Positions 55,939 through 64,000 of a stretch of DNA of 64,000 nucleotides are shown one piece after another. The stretch comes from Rhodalgimonas zhirmunskyi (GTDB lineage Bacteria; Pseudomonadota; Alphaproteobacteria; Rhodobacterales; Rhodobacteraceae): assembly GCA_030848925.1 (NCBI GenBank), contig JANFFA010000004.1, forward strand, positions 294,386 to 358,385. The letters run 5' to 3'. The notes beneath the pieces were generated by a model, which was given only the letters and a program-made list of their open reading frames with translations, did no database searches and was not told where the DNA came from. Each line of letters starts with the position of its first letter. The stretch's first letter is position 1. A program made the position numbers and the translations under genes.

Positions 55939-57234
55939 ATGCGCCAGATGGCCAGCTATGACCTGTTCGAATCGTTCCGAAACGCCAATCAATGGTTGGG
56001 TGCCTCCGCCCTATCCTTTGCATCCTACCCGATGTTTGCAGCTCTGCCAAACCCTGCTCTTCAGTGGATGACCGCTTGGGGTCAGGTGACCGAACGCAGC
56101 TTTGAGCGGATGATCGTCAAACCTGATTGGGGCATTCGCACTTTCACCTGCCCCGATGGCAAGGATCACCTCGTCAACATTGAAACGGTGGTTAGCAAAC
56201 CGTTTGGCGATCTTATCCATTTTTCGATTCCCGGCCGTGAAACCGCGCCGCGCAAGGTGCTTCTCGTGGCGCCAATGTCGGGGCACTACGCCACGCTTTT
56301 GCGCTCGACCGTGAAATCCCTTCTGGTCGATTGCGAAGTCTACATCACCGACTGGCACAATGCGCGTGATATTCCGGTGTCTGAAGGCAAGTTCGACGTC
56401 GAGGATTATACGCTCTACCTCGTCGACTTCATGCGCGAGATGGGCCCCGATACGCACGTGATCGCGGTTTGTCAGCCTGCACCGCTGACCCTTGCCGCAA
56501 CCGCTTATTTGGCCGAACTCGATCCGGATGCACAGCCCCGGTCGCTCACCCTGATCGGCGGCCCGATCGATCCCGATGCCGCACCGACCGAAGTGACGGA
56601 CTTCGGCGCACGCGCCACTATGGGCCAGCTCGAAGCCACGATGATCCAGCGGGTCGGCCTCAAACACAAGGGCGTAGGACGTGCCGTCTATCCTGGCCTC
56701 TTGCAGCTCACCTCCTTCATCTCGATGAACGCAGAACGCCACGCCAAGGCCTTCTCCGAACAGATCATGCGCGTGATGAACGGCGAAGCCAGCGACAACG
56801 ATCACCACAACCGCTTCTATGACGAATACCTTGCGGTGATGGATATGACCGCGGAATTCTATCTCTCCACCGTCGAGCGCGTCTTCAAGGAGCGCGAGAT
56901 CGCCAAGAACGAATTCGTCGTCGATGGCCACAAGGTCGACATGGGCAAGATCACCACCGTGGCGGTGAAAACGGTCGAAGGCGAGAAAGACGATATCTCG
57001 GCCCCCGGCCAATGTGTCGCCGCTCTTGCTCTGTGCACCTCGCTTCCCGACGAAAAGAAGGCAAGCCATGTCGAACCGGGTGCAGGTCACTACGGTATCT
57101 TCGCGGGCTCCAGCTGGCGCAACAATATCCGCCCGTTGGTGATGGACTTCATCGATGCCAACTCGGCACCGACTCCCAAAAAGACCGCGGCAGCGAAACC
57201 CAAGAAACCCGCCAACAAGAACGAAGCGGCCTGA
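55939..57234 (+). CDS. phaZ: Intracellular polyhydroxyalkanoate depolymerase PhaZ
   Basis: Cytoplasmic thiol-type depolymerase that mobilises stored PHA. The 431-residue protein begins MRQMASYDLFESFRNANQW and carries the alpha/beta-hydrolase elbow VCQPAPLTL, where Cys replaces Ser as usual in this family, and a C-terminal GAGHYGIFAGSSWRN with the catalytic His. The Lys/Ala/Pro tail resembles granule-binding tails. It is divergent from phaC across a PhaR palindrome. Confidence 0.92.
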   Translation: MRQMASYDLFESFRNANQWLGASALSFASYPMFAALPNPALQWMTAWGQVTERSFERMIVKPDWGIRTFTCPDGKDHLVNIETVVSKPFGDLIHFSIPGRETAPRKVLLVAPMSGHYATLLRSTVKSLLVDCEVYITDWHNARDIPVSEGKFDVEDYTLYLVDFMREMGPDTHVIAVCQPAPLTLAATAYLAELDPDAQPRSLTLIGGPIDPDAAPTEVTDFGARATMGQLEATMIQRVGLKHKGVGRAVYPGLLQLTSFISMNAERHAKAFSEQIMRVMNGEASDNDHHNRFYDEYLAVMDMTAEFYLSTVERVFKEREIAKNEFVVDGHKVDMGKITTVAVKTVEGEKDDISAPGQCVAALALCTSLPDEKKASHVEPGAGHYGIFAGSSWRNNIRPLVMDFIDANSAPTPKKTAAAKPKKPANKNEAA

Positions 57235-57317
57235 TTGCGCGTGCTCCGGCGGCTGGACAAGCTCCAGCCGCTGCGACAGACTGCTCGCGCCGTCTGTCCC
57301 GTGAAAGAGCGCCCGAT

Positions 57318-58112
57318 ATGCACCCCCTCCTCGATTCTTCGCTCATTGAACAGTTTCAGCGCGACGGCGTAACCGTTGTGCGGGGGCTTTTCGATGGTTA
57401 CGTCGACCAGCTTGCCAAGGGCATCGCCCGCAACATGGAGACGCCCGGCCCCTACGCGTCAGAAAACAAGAAAGCTGGGGAGACGGGGCGGTTTTTTGAC
57501 GACTACTGCAACTGGCAACGCATCCCCGAATTCGAAGAGGTGATCCACGACAGCGCCGCCGGTGAAGTCGCCGCCGATCTGATGGGATCGGACCATGTGC
57601 AGCTGTTCCATGATCATGTTCTGGTCAAGGAACCCGGAACATCGATGGCAACCCCGTGGCACACCGACGGTCCCTACTATTTTGTCGAAGGCCGACAAAC
57701 CGTCAGCTTCTGGTCACCGCTCGATCCGGTGAAAGAAGCGACCCTGCGATTGGTCGCAGGCTCACACAGATGGGAAAAGCCGGTCCTTCCGATGCGCTGG
57801 GTCAGCGACGAGGCCTACTTTCCAAATATCGATGATTACATGCCCGTGCCGGACCCGGAGGCAGAAGGCATGACTATACTGGAGTGGGACATGCAACCCG
57901 GCGATGCCGTGGCATTTACCTACGACATCCTGCATGGCGCGCGCGGAAACACATCGACAGAACGCAGACGGGCCTTTTCGCTCCGTCTGGTCGGCGATGA
58001 TGCACGCTACGTCGAACGTCCGGGGCGCACTTCCCCCCCGTTTCCTGAACACGACATGAAACCGGGCGACAAGTTGCGCGAAGACTGGTTTCCAACGATT
58101 TATCAACGTTGA
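57318..58112 (+). CDS. PhyH-type Fe(II)/2-oxoglutarate dioxygenase
   Basis: A 264-residue phytanoyl-CoA-dioxygenase-like protein with a double-stranded beta-helix. The iron-binding facial triad is the HTD motif in PWHTDGPYYF and the distal His in YDILHGARGN. A downstream Arg in RRAFSLRLVGDD probably binds 2-oxoglutarate. The substrate is unknown; relatives hydroxylate small amines, lipids or secondary metabolites. The ATG at 57318 begins the homologous region. It converges with a MaoC gene across four hairpins. Confidence 0.85.
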   Translation: MHPLLDSSLIEQFQRDGVTVVRGLFDGYVDQLAKGIARNMETPGPYASENKKAGETGRFFDDYCNWQRIPEFEEVIHDSAAGEVAADLMGSDHVQLFHDHVLVKEPGTSMATPWHTDGPYYFVEGRQTVSFWSPLDPVKEATLRLVAGSHRWEKPVLPMRWVSDEAYFPNIDDYMPVPDPEAEGMTILEWDMQPGDAVAFTYDILHGARGNTSTERRRAFSLRLVGDDARYVERPGRTSPPFPEHDMKPGDKLREDWFPTIYQR

Positions 58113-58117
58113 TGCAC

Positions 58118-58233
58118 GGAATTCCTGCGAGGAATTCCGCCAAAAATCTTTCGAAGATTTTTGTGGCGCCCCCGCAAGCCGTTGTTTCCGAAATCCTCGC
58201 AGGATTTCTGGCCGTTTTCCACCGCGGAAAACG
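58118..58233. repeat. Array of four short-loop hairpins between convergent genes
   Basis: Perfect stems with tiny loops fill the gap: GGAATTCCT-GCG-AGGAATTCC (58118-58138), CAAAAATCTT-TCG-AAGATTTTTG (58141-58163), GAAATCCT-CGC-AGGATTTC (58190-58208) and CGTTTTCC-ACCGC-GGAAAACG (58213-58233). Arms are unrelated in detail but share length (8-10 bp) and a CG-containing loop. The last begins one base past the MaoC stop. A multi-hairpin bidirectional terminator is the simplest reading. Confidence 0.75.
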
Positions 58234-58668
58234 TCAGCGCCGCTTCAGAAGCTGGATCGCGTAGTAATAGGCGACAAGTTCGTCGTGCTGATTGAGGATG
58301 TCATAGCGAAATATCACACGCCCACGGTCGGGCCGCGATTGCGAGGGCTGAACCTCTGTCACTTCGCCAGTCACGCGCAACGTATCGCCCGGGCGCACCG
58401 GTTTCTTCCATCGAATTTCGTCAAGACCGGGAGAGCCCATCGAGGCCTCGTTCCAGACATCCGCCCCGAGGATCAATTCGAACGCAATAGTCAGCGTGTG
58501 AAAGCCACTGGCGATAAGACCACCATATATCGAGGCCGCCGCCGCGTCTCGATCAACATGAAAGGGCTGCGGATCGTATGTCCTTGCGAATGCGATAATT
58601 TCGTCTTCGGAAAGAGATTTAGAGCCGGTCTCGAATCTGTAGCCCACTTCAAAGTCATCAAAATACAT
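58234..58668 (-). CDS. MaoC-family hotdog dehydratase/hydratase
   Basis: A 144-residue protein with the MaoC/R-hydratase fold. The catalytic Asp-His pair is in FARTYDPQPFHVDRDAA, and GGLIASGFHTLTIAF and the RPGDTLRVTGEV strand follow. Members hydrate enoyl-CoA; close to a PHA locus it could in principle supply R-3-hydroxyacyl-CoA, but that is speculation. The ATG at 58666-58668 has a GAGGGGA ribosome binding site; upstream extensions lack homology. Confidence 0.87.
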   Translation of the reverse strand: MYFDDFEVGYRFETGSKSLSEDEIIAFARTYDPQPFHVDRDAAAASIYGGLIASGFHTLTIAFELILGADVWNEASMGSPGLDEIRWKKPVRPGDTLRVTGEVTEVQPSQSRPDRGRVIFRYDILNQHDELVAYYYAIQLLKRR

Positions 58669-58790
58669 CTGTAATCCCCTCACCTTTCCCCCTATCGAGC
58701 ATATCGGCCAGAACACCGTCACGCCATTTCGCCGTTGCGTCACCGCAGGCGGGTTGCTACCCAAATGCAGCTATCAAGAGGAGTACGCCC

Positions 58791-59957
58791 ATGCCGGTGA
58801 TCACAGAGATCGAAGAGCTCAAACGTCTCTACCGCCGTCGTGTGCCGAAGATGTTCCACGACTACTGCGAAAGCGGCAGTTGGACAGAGCAGACCTTCCG
58901 CGAAAACTCGTCCGATTTCGACAAGCTTTATTTCCGCCAGCGCGTCGCCGTCGACATGACCGGCCGTTCGACAAAGTCCCAAATGATCGGTCAGGACGTC
59001 GCCATGCCCGTGGCGCTTGCGCCGGTCGGGTCTACCGGCATGCAATCCGGCGACGGTGAGATCAAGGCCGCCCGCGCCGCCGAGAAATTCGGCGTGCCAT
59101 TCACTCTTTCCACCATGTCGATCAACTCGATCGAAGATGTCGCCGAGGCAACGACCAAACCGTTCTGGTTCCAGCTCTACACCATGCGCGACACCGATTT
59201 CACCGCGCGCCTGATCGAGCGGGCCAAGGCCGCCAACTGCTCGGCACTCGTGATCACGCTCGATCTGCAAATCCTCGGCCAGCGCCACAAGGATCTCAAG
59301 AACGGGCTGTCTGCCCCACCCAAGATCTCGCCGCGCCTGTTGTGGGATCTGGCCACGAAATGGCGTTGGGACAAAAGCATGGCGCAGGCCAAACGCCGCA
59401 ACTTCGGGAATATCGTGGGCCACGTGCAAGGGATCAGCGACCTCGCCGATCTGGGGGCATGGACAAACGAGCAGTTCGACCCAACGCTTGATTGGGACAA
59501 GATAGCCAAACTCAAGGAACAGTGGGGCGGCCCTGTCATCCTCAAGGGTATCCTCGATGCCGAGGATGCGAAAATGGCGCTCAAGGTGGGGGCCGACGCA
59601 ATCGTCGTGTCGAACCACGGCGGGCGACAGTTGGACGGCGCACTCAGTTCCATCCGCACCCTTCCCGCGATTATGGATGCCGTCGGCGATCAGGTCGAAG
59701 TCCACCTCGACAGCGGCATTCGTTCGGGACAGGACGTGATGAAGGCACTGGCGCTCGGCGCGACAGGCACCTACATCGGCCGCGCGTTCATCTATGGGCT
59801 TGGCGCAATGGGCGAAGCGGGCGTGACCCGCGCGCTCGAAGTGATACAGCGCGAAATGGATATCTCGATGGCGCTGTGCGGGATCAAGACCGTGGACCAA
59901 ATCAACCGAGACATCATGTTGGTGCCCGAGGATTTCGAGGGCCGCTGGCAAGACTGA
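58791..59957 (+). CDS. lldD: FMN-dependent L-lactate dehydrogenase / alpha-hydroxy-acid oxidase
   Basis: A 388-residue TIM-barrel flavoenzyme oxidising L-lactate (or another 2-hydroxyacid) to the oxoacid. The active-site segment VSNHGGRQLDGALSSI carries the catalytic His and substrate-binding Arg, and DSGIRSGQDVMKALALGA is the FMN phosphate region. AGAGGAG precedes the ATG. The next gene begins 1 nt after its stop, so they are cotranscribed. The choice between L-lactate and other substrates is by family resemblance only. Confidence 0.9.
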   Translation: MPVITEIEELKRLYRRRVPKMFHDYCESGSWTEQTFRENSSDFDKLYFRQRVAVDMTGRSTKSQMIGQDVAMPVALAPVGSTGMQSGDGEIKAARAAEKFGVPFTLSTMSINSIEDVAEATTKPFWFQLYTMRDTDFTARLIERAKAANCSALVITLDLQILGQRHKDLKNGLSAPPKISPRLLWDLATKWRWDKSMAQAKRRNFGNIVGHVQGISDLADLGAWTNEQFDPTLDWDKIAKLKEQWGGPVILKGILDAEDAKMALKVGADAIVVSNHGGRQLDGALSSIRTLPAIMDAVGDQVEVHLDSGIRSGQDVMKALALGATGTYIGRAFIYGLGAMGEAGVTRALEVIQREMDISMALCGIKTVDQINRDIMLVPEDFEGRWQD

Positions 59958-59958
59958 G

Positions 59959-60582
59959 ATGCTGGTTTTCTTCAAGGAGAACCTCGTCCTCCTCGCCAAT
60001 CCCAAAACCGGGACAACTGCCCTGTCCACCGCATTGGCAAAAGACGCCGACATCGTCTTTGACAACAGGCGCAAGCATGTCAACGCGGCCTTCCTGCATC
60101 GCAAATTCGCGCCATTCCTTTCGAGCGCCTTTGACCTGACCCCCGAACGCGCCGCCGTGATCCGGGATCCGCTCGACGTGATGCGAAGCTGGTTTCGTTA
60201 CCGTCAGCGCACCGAGATTGCTGAAAGCCGCCGCTCGACTCGCGAGACAAGCTTCGAAGAATTTGTCGCGGATGTCCTGTCAGACGATCCGCCGCCCCAC
60301 GCCCGGATTGGACGACAATCCCGTTTTCTCACGCTCAAGACCGATGGTCGCGTCCCCCTGCATCACCTCTTCGCCTACGAGGCTCAACCCCGCCTGCTCG
60401 CCTTCCTGTCGGATCGCTTCCAGCGCGAGATCACCCTTCCCGTCCAAAACGCTTCGCCCAACGCTCCGGCCGAGATCGGTGCCAGGACAGAAGCCAGATT
60501 CCGCCACGCCTTCGCTGCGGATTATGCGATTTATCAGCGTGTTCTTGACGCTGACGGGCATCTGCATCAATTGCTCGACTAA
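59959..60582 (+). CDS. Sulfotransferase-like P-loop protein
   Basis: A 207-residue protein starting with a strand and a PAPS-binding-type loop NPKTGTTALSTAL (about 14-26), with a second motif VIRDPLDVMRSWFRYR that resembles the 3'-phosphate-binding RDP...S region of sulfotransferases. The substrate is unknown. It lies one base downstream of lldD, implying coexpression, yet no functional link is obvious. Confidence 0.75.
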   Translation: MLVFFKENLVLLANPKTGTTALSTALAKDADIVFDNRRKHVNAAFLHRKFAPFLSSAFDLTPERAAVIRDPLDVMRSWFRYRQRTEIAESRRSTRETSFEEFVADVLSDDPPPHARIGRQSRFLTLKTDGRVPLHHLFAYEAQPRLLAFLSDRFQREITLPVQNASPNAPAEIGARTEARFRHAFAADYAIYQRVLDADGHLHQLLD

Positions 60583-60699
60583 GCAATCATCGATCCACGC
60601 GCCAATCCTCTTGCCAACTTGACCGATTCCGGCTATGCGCCTGCCTTCACGCGGGCATACAGCCTTGGAGGATGCCCGCCCAAACTTAGGAGAATCAAC

Positions 60700-61335
60700 A
60701 TGGCAGGACAGATCCCTGATCTTCACGCCGAGCACCGCACGGGGACAGGCAAGGGCGCCGCTCGTCAAGCACGCCGCGCAGGCATGGTGCCGGGTATCGT
60801 TTACGGTGGCGAGGCAGACCCGCTTCCCATTCAACTTCCCTTCAACACCCTCTTCAAGAAGCTCAAGGATGGCCGTTTCCTTTCGACGCTTTACAACCTG
60901 AAGGTCGAAGGACAGGACGACGTCCGCGTGATCTGCCGTAGCGTTCAGCGCGACGTGGTCAAAGACCTGCCGACCCACGTGGACCTGCTGCGCCTGCACC
61001 GCAATACGCGCATCAACCTTTTCATCCACGTCGATTTCATCAACGAGGCCGAAGCTCCGGGTATCAAGAAGGGTGGCGTTCTGACCATCGTGCGCCCCGA
61101 GGTTGAACTCAGTGTTATCGCGGGTGATATCCCTGACCACATCACTGTCGACCTCGCAGGTCTCGACATCGGTGATATCGTGCACATCTCGGACGTTACG
61201 CTTCCGTCGGGCGCCAAGCCCACCGTCGATCGTGACTTCGTCATCGCCAACATCTCGGCTCCGTCGGGCCTGCGTGCCGCCGAAGACGAAGAGAGCGACG
61301 AAGCCGAAGGCGAAGCCGACTCCGCAGAAGAATAA
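60700..61335 (+). CDS. rplY: 50S ribosomal protein L25/Ctc
   Basis: 5S-rRNA-binding ribosomal protein of the long CTC type (211 residues): an N-terminal L25 domain ([24 protein letters not shown]) and a C-terminal TL5-like beta domain ([16 protein letters not shown]), ending in an acidic Glu/Asp/Ala tail. The ATG at 60700 has an AGGAGAA ribosome binding site. It precedes pth, as in many bacteria, but a terminator intervenes. Confidence 0.95.
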   Translation: MAGQIPDLHAEHRTGTGKGAARQARRAGMVPGIVYGGEADPLPIQLPFNTLFKKLKDGRFLSTLYNLKVEGQDDVRVICRSVQRDVVKDLPTHVDLLRLHRNTRINLFIHVDFINEAEAPGIKKGGVLTIVRPEVELSVIAGDIPDHITVDLAGLDIGDIVHISDVTLPSGAKPTVDRDFVIANISAPSGLRAAEDEESDEAEGEADSAEE

Positions 61336-61358
61336 GTCTTTCCCACCGGGAAAAGCGA

Positions 61359-61390
61359 ACGCGGTGCCCTGTCCGGGCGCCGCGTTTTTT
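61359..61390 (+). terminator. Rho-independent terminator after rplY
   Basis: ACGCGGTGCCC and GGGCGCCGCGT arms (one G-T wobble) with a 5-nt loop, followed by a run of six T residues, 24 bp past the rplY stop. Confidence 0.88.
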
Positions 61391-61452
61391 GTTGTGGCGT
61401 TGATTCACGTCGCGACAGCCCCTAAGCCAGTGTCCGAGAACAGGAGCGTGCA

Positions 61453-62178
61453 ATGCAGATTTTTGTGGGCCTCGGCAATCCCGGGGCGAAATACGAGAAG
61501 AACCGCCACAACATCGGTTTCATGGCGCTCGACCGAATTGCCTCGGACCACGGGTTCGGGCCGTGGAAGGCGCGGTTCCAAGGGTTGGTAAGCGAAGGCC
61601 GGCTGGGCACCGAGAAGATCGTTCTGCTGAAGCCGCAAACCTTCATGAACCTGTCCGGCCAATCCGTCGGTGAAGCCATGCGCTTTTTCAAACTTGATCC
61701 GGGGGATATCACCGTTTTCCACGACGAGCTTGACCTCGCCCCAAGCAAGACACGTGTCAAGCAAGGCGGCGGACATGCCGGGCACAACGGGCTGCGTTCG
61801 ATTCACCAACATATCGGTCCGGACTATGCCCGTGTCCGCCTTGGGATCGGTCATCCCGGACACAAGGATCGCGTCGCGGCCTATGTTCTGCACGATTTTG
61901 CGAAGGCCGATGAAAACTGGCTCGACGATCTGTTGCGCGGCATATCCGATGGCGCGGCCGATCTGGCCTCTGGCGACACCGGGCGGTTCCTGAATGCCGT
62001 CGCTTTGCGCGTCGCCCCTCCCCGCAGTTCAGGCGGACAAGCCGGCAAGACCGCGAAAGCGCGCCCCTCCGAATCGACCGAGGCGTCGAAAAGCACCGAT
62101 AAAACCGCGGCCCCTTCCACAAACCCGCAGGATGATCCCCGATCCCCGCTGCAAAAGCTCATGGACAAGTTCAAATGA
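61453..62178 (+). CDS. pth: Peptidyl-tRNA hydrolase
   Basis: Recycles peptidyl-tRNA released from stalled ribosomes. Active-site residues are visible in VGLGNPGAKYEKNRHNIGF (Asn and catalytic His), KPQTFMNLSG, and HDELDLAP (Asp). The 241-residue protein exceeds the usual 190 by a Ser/Lys/Thr/Pro-rich C-terminal extension ending PLQKLMDKFK, found in several alphaproteobacteria. Its stop overlaps the DUF2332 start by 4 nt. Confidence 0.95.
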   Translation: MQIFVGLGNPGAKYEKNRHNIGFMALDRIASDHGFGPWKARFQGLVSEGRLGTEKIVLLKPQTFMNLSGQSVGEAMRFFKLDPGDITVFHDELDLAPSKTRVKQGGGHAGHNGLRSIHQHIGPDYARVRLGIGHPGHKDRVAAYVLHDFAKADENWLDDLLRGISDGAADLASGDTGRFLNAVALRVAPPRSSGGQAGKTAKARPSESTEASKSTDKTAAPSTNPQDDPRSPLQKLMDKFK

Positions 62179-63206
62179 TACTGACCGACGCATTTCTGCG
62201 CCAGGCCATTGCCTGTGAAAACCTCGGTTCGCCATTCATGGGCCAGCTTCTGCGCCTCTTGGCCGCGCGCTGGCACGACGGCCTTCCTCTTCACGACAAG
62301 TTCGCCGCTTTCCAAGGCGACATCGGCCCCGCTGGTCACTCCCTGCCGCTTCGCCTTGCCGGCGGATTGCATGCGCTGGTGCTGTCGCATCGCGACGACG
62401 CTCTTGCGCGCAGCTATCCGCCTTTTTCCACAGATGACGAAACGCTCTGGTCCGCTGTCGAACAAGCGATGCGAACACATGCAGATTTTCTTGATCAATG
62501 GTGCGACAGCCCGCCCCAGACCAACGAGATCCGCCGTTCCACTGTCCTGATCGCCGCTGGTCACACACTCGCCGCGCGGTTTGGCATGCCGCTTGTCCTG
62601 TCGGAATTGGGTGCCAGCGGCGGCCTCAACCTGATGTGGGATCGCTTCGCGCTTCGCATAGAAGATCAGGTCTTTGGCCCCGATTACCCGGCACTCACCC
62701 TCGCCCCCGAATGGGAAGGCCCCCTGCCCCCAGCAACATTGCCGGAAGTGGCCGCCCGGCGCGGGGTCGACCTCAACCCGCTCGACCCCCGACGCCCTGC
62801 CGATGCGCTGCGCCTACTTGCCTACTTATGGCCGGATCAACCCGAACGCATCGCGCGCACGCGCGCCGCGATCGAGGTTCAATCGGCCCGCGTCGATCGC
62901 AGCGATGCCATCGACTGGCTTGAAAACCGGTTGAAAGAGCGACATGCCGGTCGCCTTCACCTGATCTATCACACCGTTGCATGGCAGTATTTCCCACCAA
63001 GCGCACAGGCGCGCGGCAAATCCTTGATCGAACAGGCCGGCGCAGCGGCCACCGATGACGCGCCCCTGGCATGGCTCGCAATGGAAAACGATGGCAACGA
63101 TCTGGGCGCGGCGCTGAGTCTTCGGCTCTGGCCCGGAAACGAGACCCACAACATCGGCCGGGCTGATTTTCATGGCCGATGGATACGCTGGGCCGGAGTG
63201 AACTGA
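62175..63206 (+). CDS. DUF2332 family protein
   Basis: A 343-residue protein matching DUF2332: an N-terminal helical region (FMGQLLRLLAARW), the SELGASGGLNLMWDRF segment that resembles a SAM- or nucleotide-binding glycine loop, and the late HTVAWQYFP and LAWLAMENDG motifs. The function is unknown. It overlaps pth by 4 nt and is probably cotranslated with it. Confidence 0.85.
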   Translation: MILTDAFLRQAIACENLGSPFMGQLLRLLAARWHDGLPLHDKFAAFQGDIGPAGHSLPLRLAGGLHALVLSHRDDALARSYPPFSTDDETLWSAVEQAMRTHADFLDQWCDSPPQTNEIRRSTVLIAAGHTLAARFGMPLVLSELGASGGLNLMWDRFALRIEDQVFGPDYPALTLAPEWEGPLPPATLPEVAARRGVDLNPLDPRRPADALRLLAYLWPDQPERIARTRAAIEVQSARVDRSDAIDWLENRLKERHAGRLHLIYHTVAWQYFPPSAQARGKSLIEQAGAAATDDAPLAWLAMENDGNDLGAALSLRLWPGNETHNIGRADFHGRWIRWAGVN

Positions 63207-63274
63207 CTTGACCTGAACCGGCGCGGTCTGCATTGGCCTGTCCCGGGCCTTGCCACCACCGCTCTGCTTGTGCT

Positions 63275-63295
63275 TTCCTTCCTCACGGGAAGGAA
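63275..63295 (+). promoter_or_regulatory. Hairpin that sequesters the ribosome binding site of the DUF2237 gene
   Basis: TTCCTTCC (63275-63282) pairs perfectly with GGAAGGAA (63288-63295) around a TCACG loop. The right arm is the Shine-Dalgarno sequence itself, 5 nt from the ATG at 63301. There is no T tract, so it is not an intrinsic terminator. Translation may depend on melting or remodelling. Confidence 0.6.
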
Positions 63296-63300
63296 TTCAG

Positions 63301-63684
63301 ATGCAAGCCACCCCCGACAAACCGATCAACGTTTTGGGTGGCCCTCTAGCGCCCTGCTCCAACGATCCGCTGACCGGTTACTTTCGCGATAGCTACTGCA
63401 ATACCTGCGATACCGATTTCGGGTCGCATACCGTCTGCTGCATCATGACGGCAGAATTCCTCGCCTACGAAAAATATGTCGGCAACGATCTTTCGACTCC
63501 CCGGCCCGAGTTCGGTTTTTCCGGCCTGAAACCCGGTGACAAATGGTGCGTCTGCGCTGGCCGCTTCCTTCAAGCGGCCGAGGAAGGCTGCGCACCGAGG
63601 GTGAGTCTCGAAGCGACGCACCTTCGCGCCCTGGAAATCGTGCCACTAGAAATGCTGAAACGGCACCGCGCAGAACGCGGCTGA
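63301..63684 (+). CDS. DUF2237 family cysteine-rich protein
   Basis: A 127-residue protein with the DUF2237 signatures NVLGGPLAPCSNDPLTGYFRD, CNTCDTDFGSHTVCCIMTAEFL and KPGDKWCVCAGRF. Six or more conserved cysteines suggest metal binding or disulfides. The function is unknown. The ATG at 63301 is preceded by GGAAGGAA, which lies in a hairpin. Confidence 0.85.
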   Translation: MQATPDKPINVLGGPLAPCSNDPLTGYFRDSYCNTCDTDFGSHTVCCIMTAEFLAYEKYVGNDLSTPRPEFGFSGLKPGDKWCVCAGRFLQAAEEGCAPRVSLEATHLRALEIVPLEMLKRHRAERG

Positions 63685-63896
63685 ACGTTCGCCATCTTTG
63701 CCATCCAACTTTGGTTTAATCTCGCCACCAGCGGCATGGGCCTTTGGTTTAGTGCCGTTTGCCTAGGGTTTGAAGATTAAAAAATAAACGTTTTCTGAAT
63801 GGCATTCCCGCCGGATTGGTCCGATTTGAGATCCACAAGCGGCGCCGATCACTTGGCCCGCATCACAGAAAACAAACCTTATAAAGGACCAGACAA

Positions 63897-64000
63897 ATGA
63901 AAAACGTAATCGCAACAACCGCAGCTCTCGCCACCCTCTTCGCAGGTTCCGCCGCATTCGCTGGTGGCTACGCAAGTGACTATGCCTTCGTTGGCGCAGG
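63897..64000 (+). CDS. Partial exported protein, cut by the window end
   Basis: Only the first 34 residues are visible: a Sec signal peptide (MKNVIATTAALATLFAGSAA, cleavage probably after AFA near residue 22) followed by GGYASDYAFVGAG. An AAAGGACC ribosome binding site is present. The mature protein is too incomplete to classify. Confidence 0.75.
   Translation, partial: MKNVIATTAALATLFAGSAAFAGGYASDYAFVGA

Overview
The window looks like a core chromosomal segment of a marine-type alphaproteobacterium of the Rhodobacteraceae (Roseobacter group). The inference rests on high GC content and on family-typical genes: DUF2484 and DUF2937 proteins, HdaA, a short ProRS, a RpoE/ChrR pair, PhaR-type PHA control, a SelD carrying an N-terminal flavoprotein domain, and aerobic CobS/CobT. 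No species can be named from the sequence alone. No tRNA, rRNA, insertion sequence, prophage or CRISPR array was seen.

Layout. 0.1-4 kb: aerobic cobaltochelatase genes cobS and cobT, separated by a membrane-anchored phosphatase and a small coiled-coil protein. 4-14 kb: metabolic and transport genes (aminopeptidase P, DUF427, DapA-like aldolase, ClC channel, D-lactate-type FAD oxidase, TauE/SafE exporter) and a LuxR-type regulator fused to a degenerate alpha/beta-hydrolase. 14-32 kb: a large minus-strand cell-envelope and division (dcw) block, in transcription order ftsW-murG-murC-(75 aa protein)-APC permease-DUF2484-DUF2484-murB-ddl-ftsQ-ftsA-ftsZ-lpxC-bamD-recN. A plus-strand phospholipase-D-like gene lies between ftsA and ftsZ. 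32-42 kb: a flavoprotein, three tandem small c-type cytochromes, a thioesterase gene broken by an in-frame TAG, a 122-bp repeat region, lolD/lolC, DUF2937, proS, an AI-2E-type permease and hdaA.

42-48 kb: a tightly overlapping five-gene minus-strand operon (FAD oxidoreductase, DUF1365, cyclopropane-fatty-acid-synthase-like methyltransferase, DUF3833, SDR), divergent from rpoE-chrR. In Rhodobacter sphaeroides the equivalent genes belong to the singlet-oxygen response and lipid modification. Two sigma-E-like promoter candidates with identical 18-nt spacers face away from each other in the gap. 48-51.5 kb: selenium genes mnmH and selD, converging with overlapping 3' ends. 52-57 kb: the polyhydroxyalkanoate locus phaR, phaP, phaC and divergent phaZ, with TGCTGC-N3-GCAGCA palindromes at the expected operator positions. 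57-64 kb: PhyH dioxygenase, MaoC hydratase, L-lactate dehydrogenase, a sulfotransferase-like protein, rplY, pth, DUF2332, DUF2237 and a truncated exported protein.

The parts most worth a second look are non-coding or degenerate: a run of four short-loop hairpins between two convergent genes, a 122-bp tandem repeat carrying GCAGACG heptamers at 11-bp spacing, a long palindrome with a second half-copy 29 kb away, a 77-bp inverted repeat downstream of recN, a hairpin that hides a ribosome binding site, the nonsense-interrupted thioesterase, and the regulator-hydrolase fusion that lacks its catalytic histidine.
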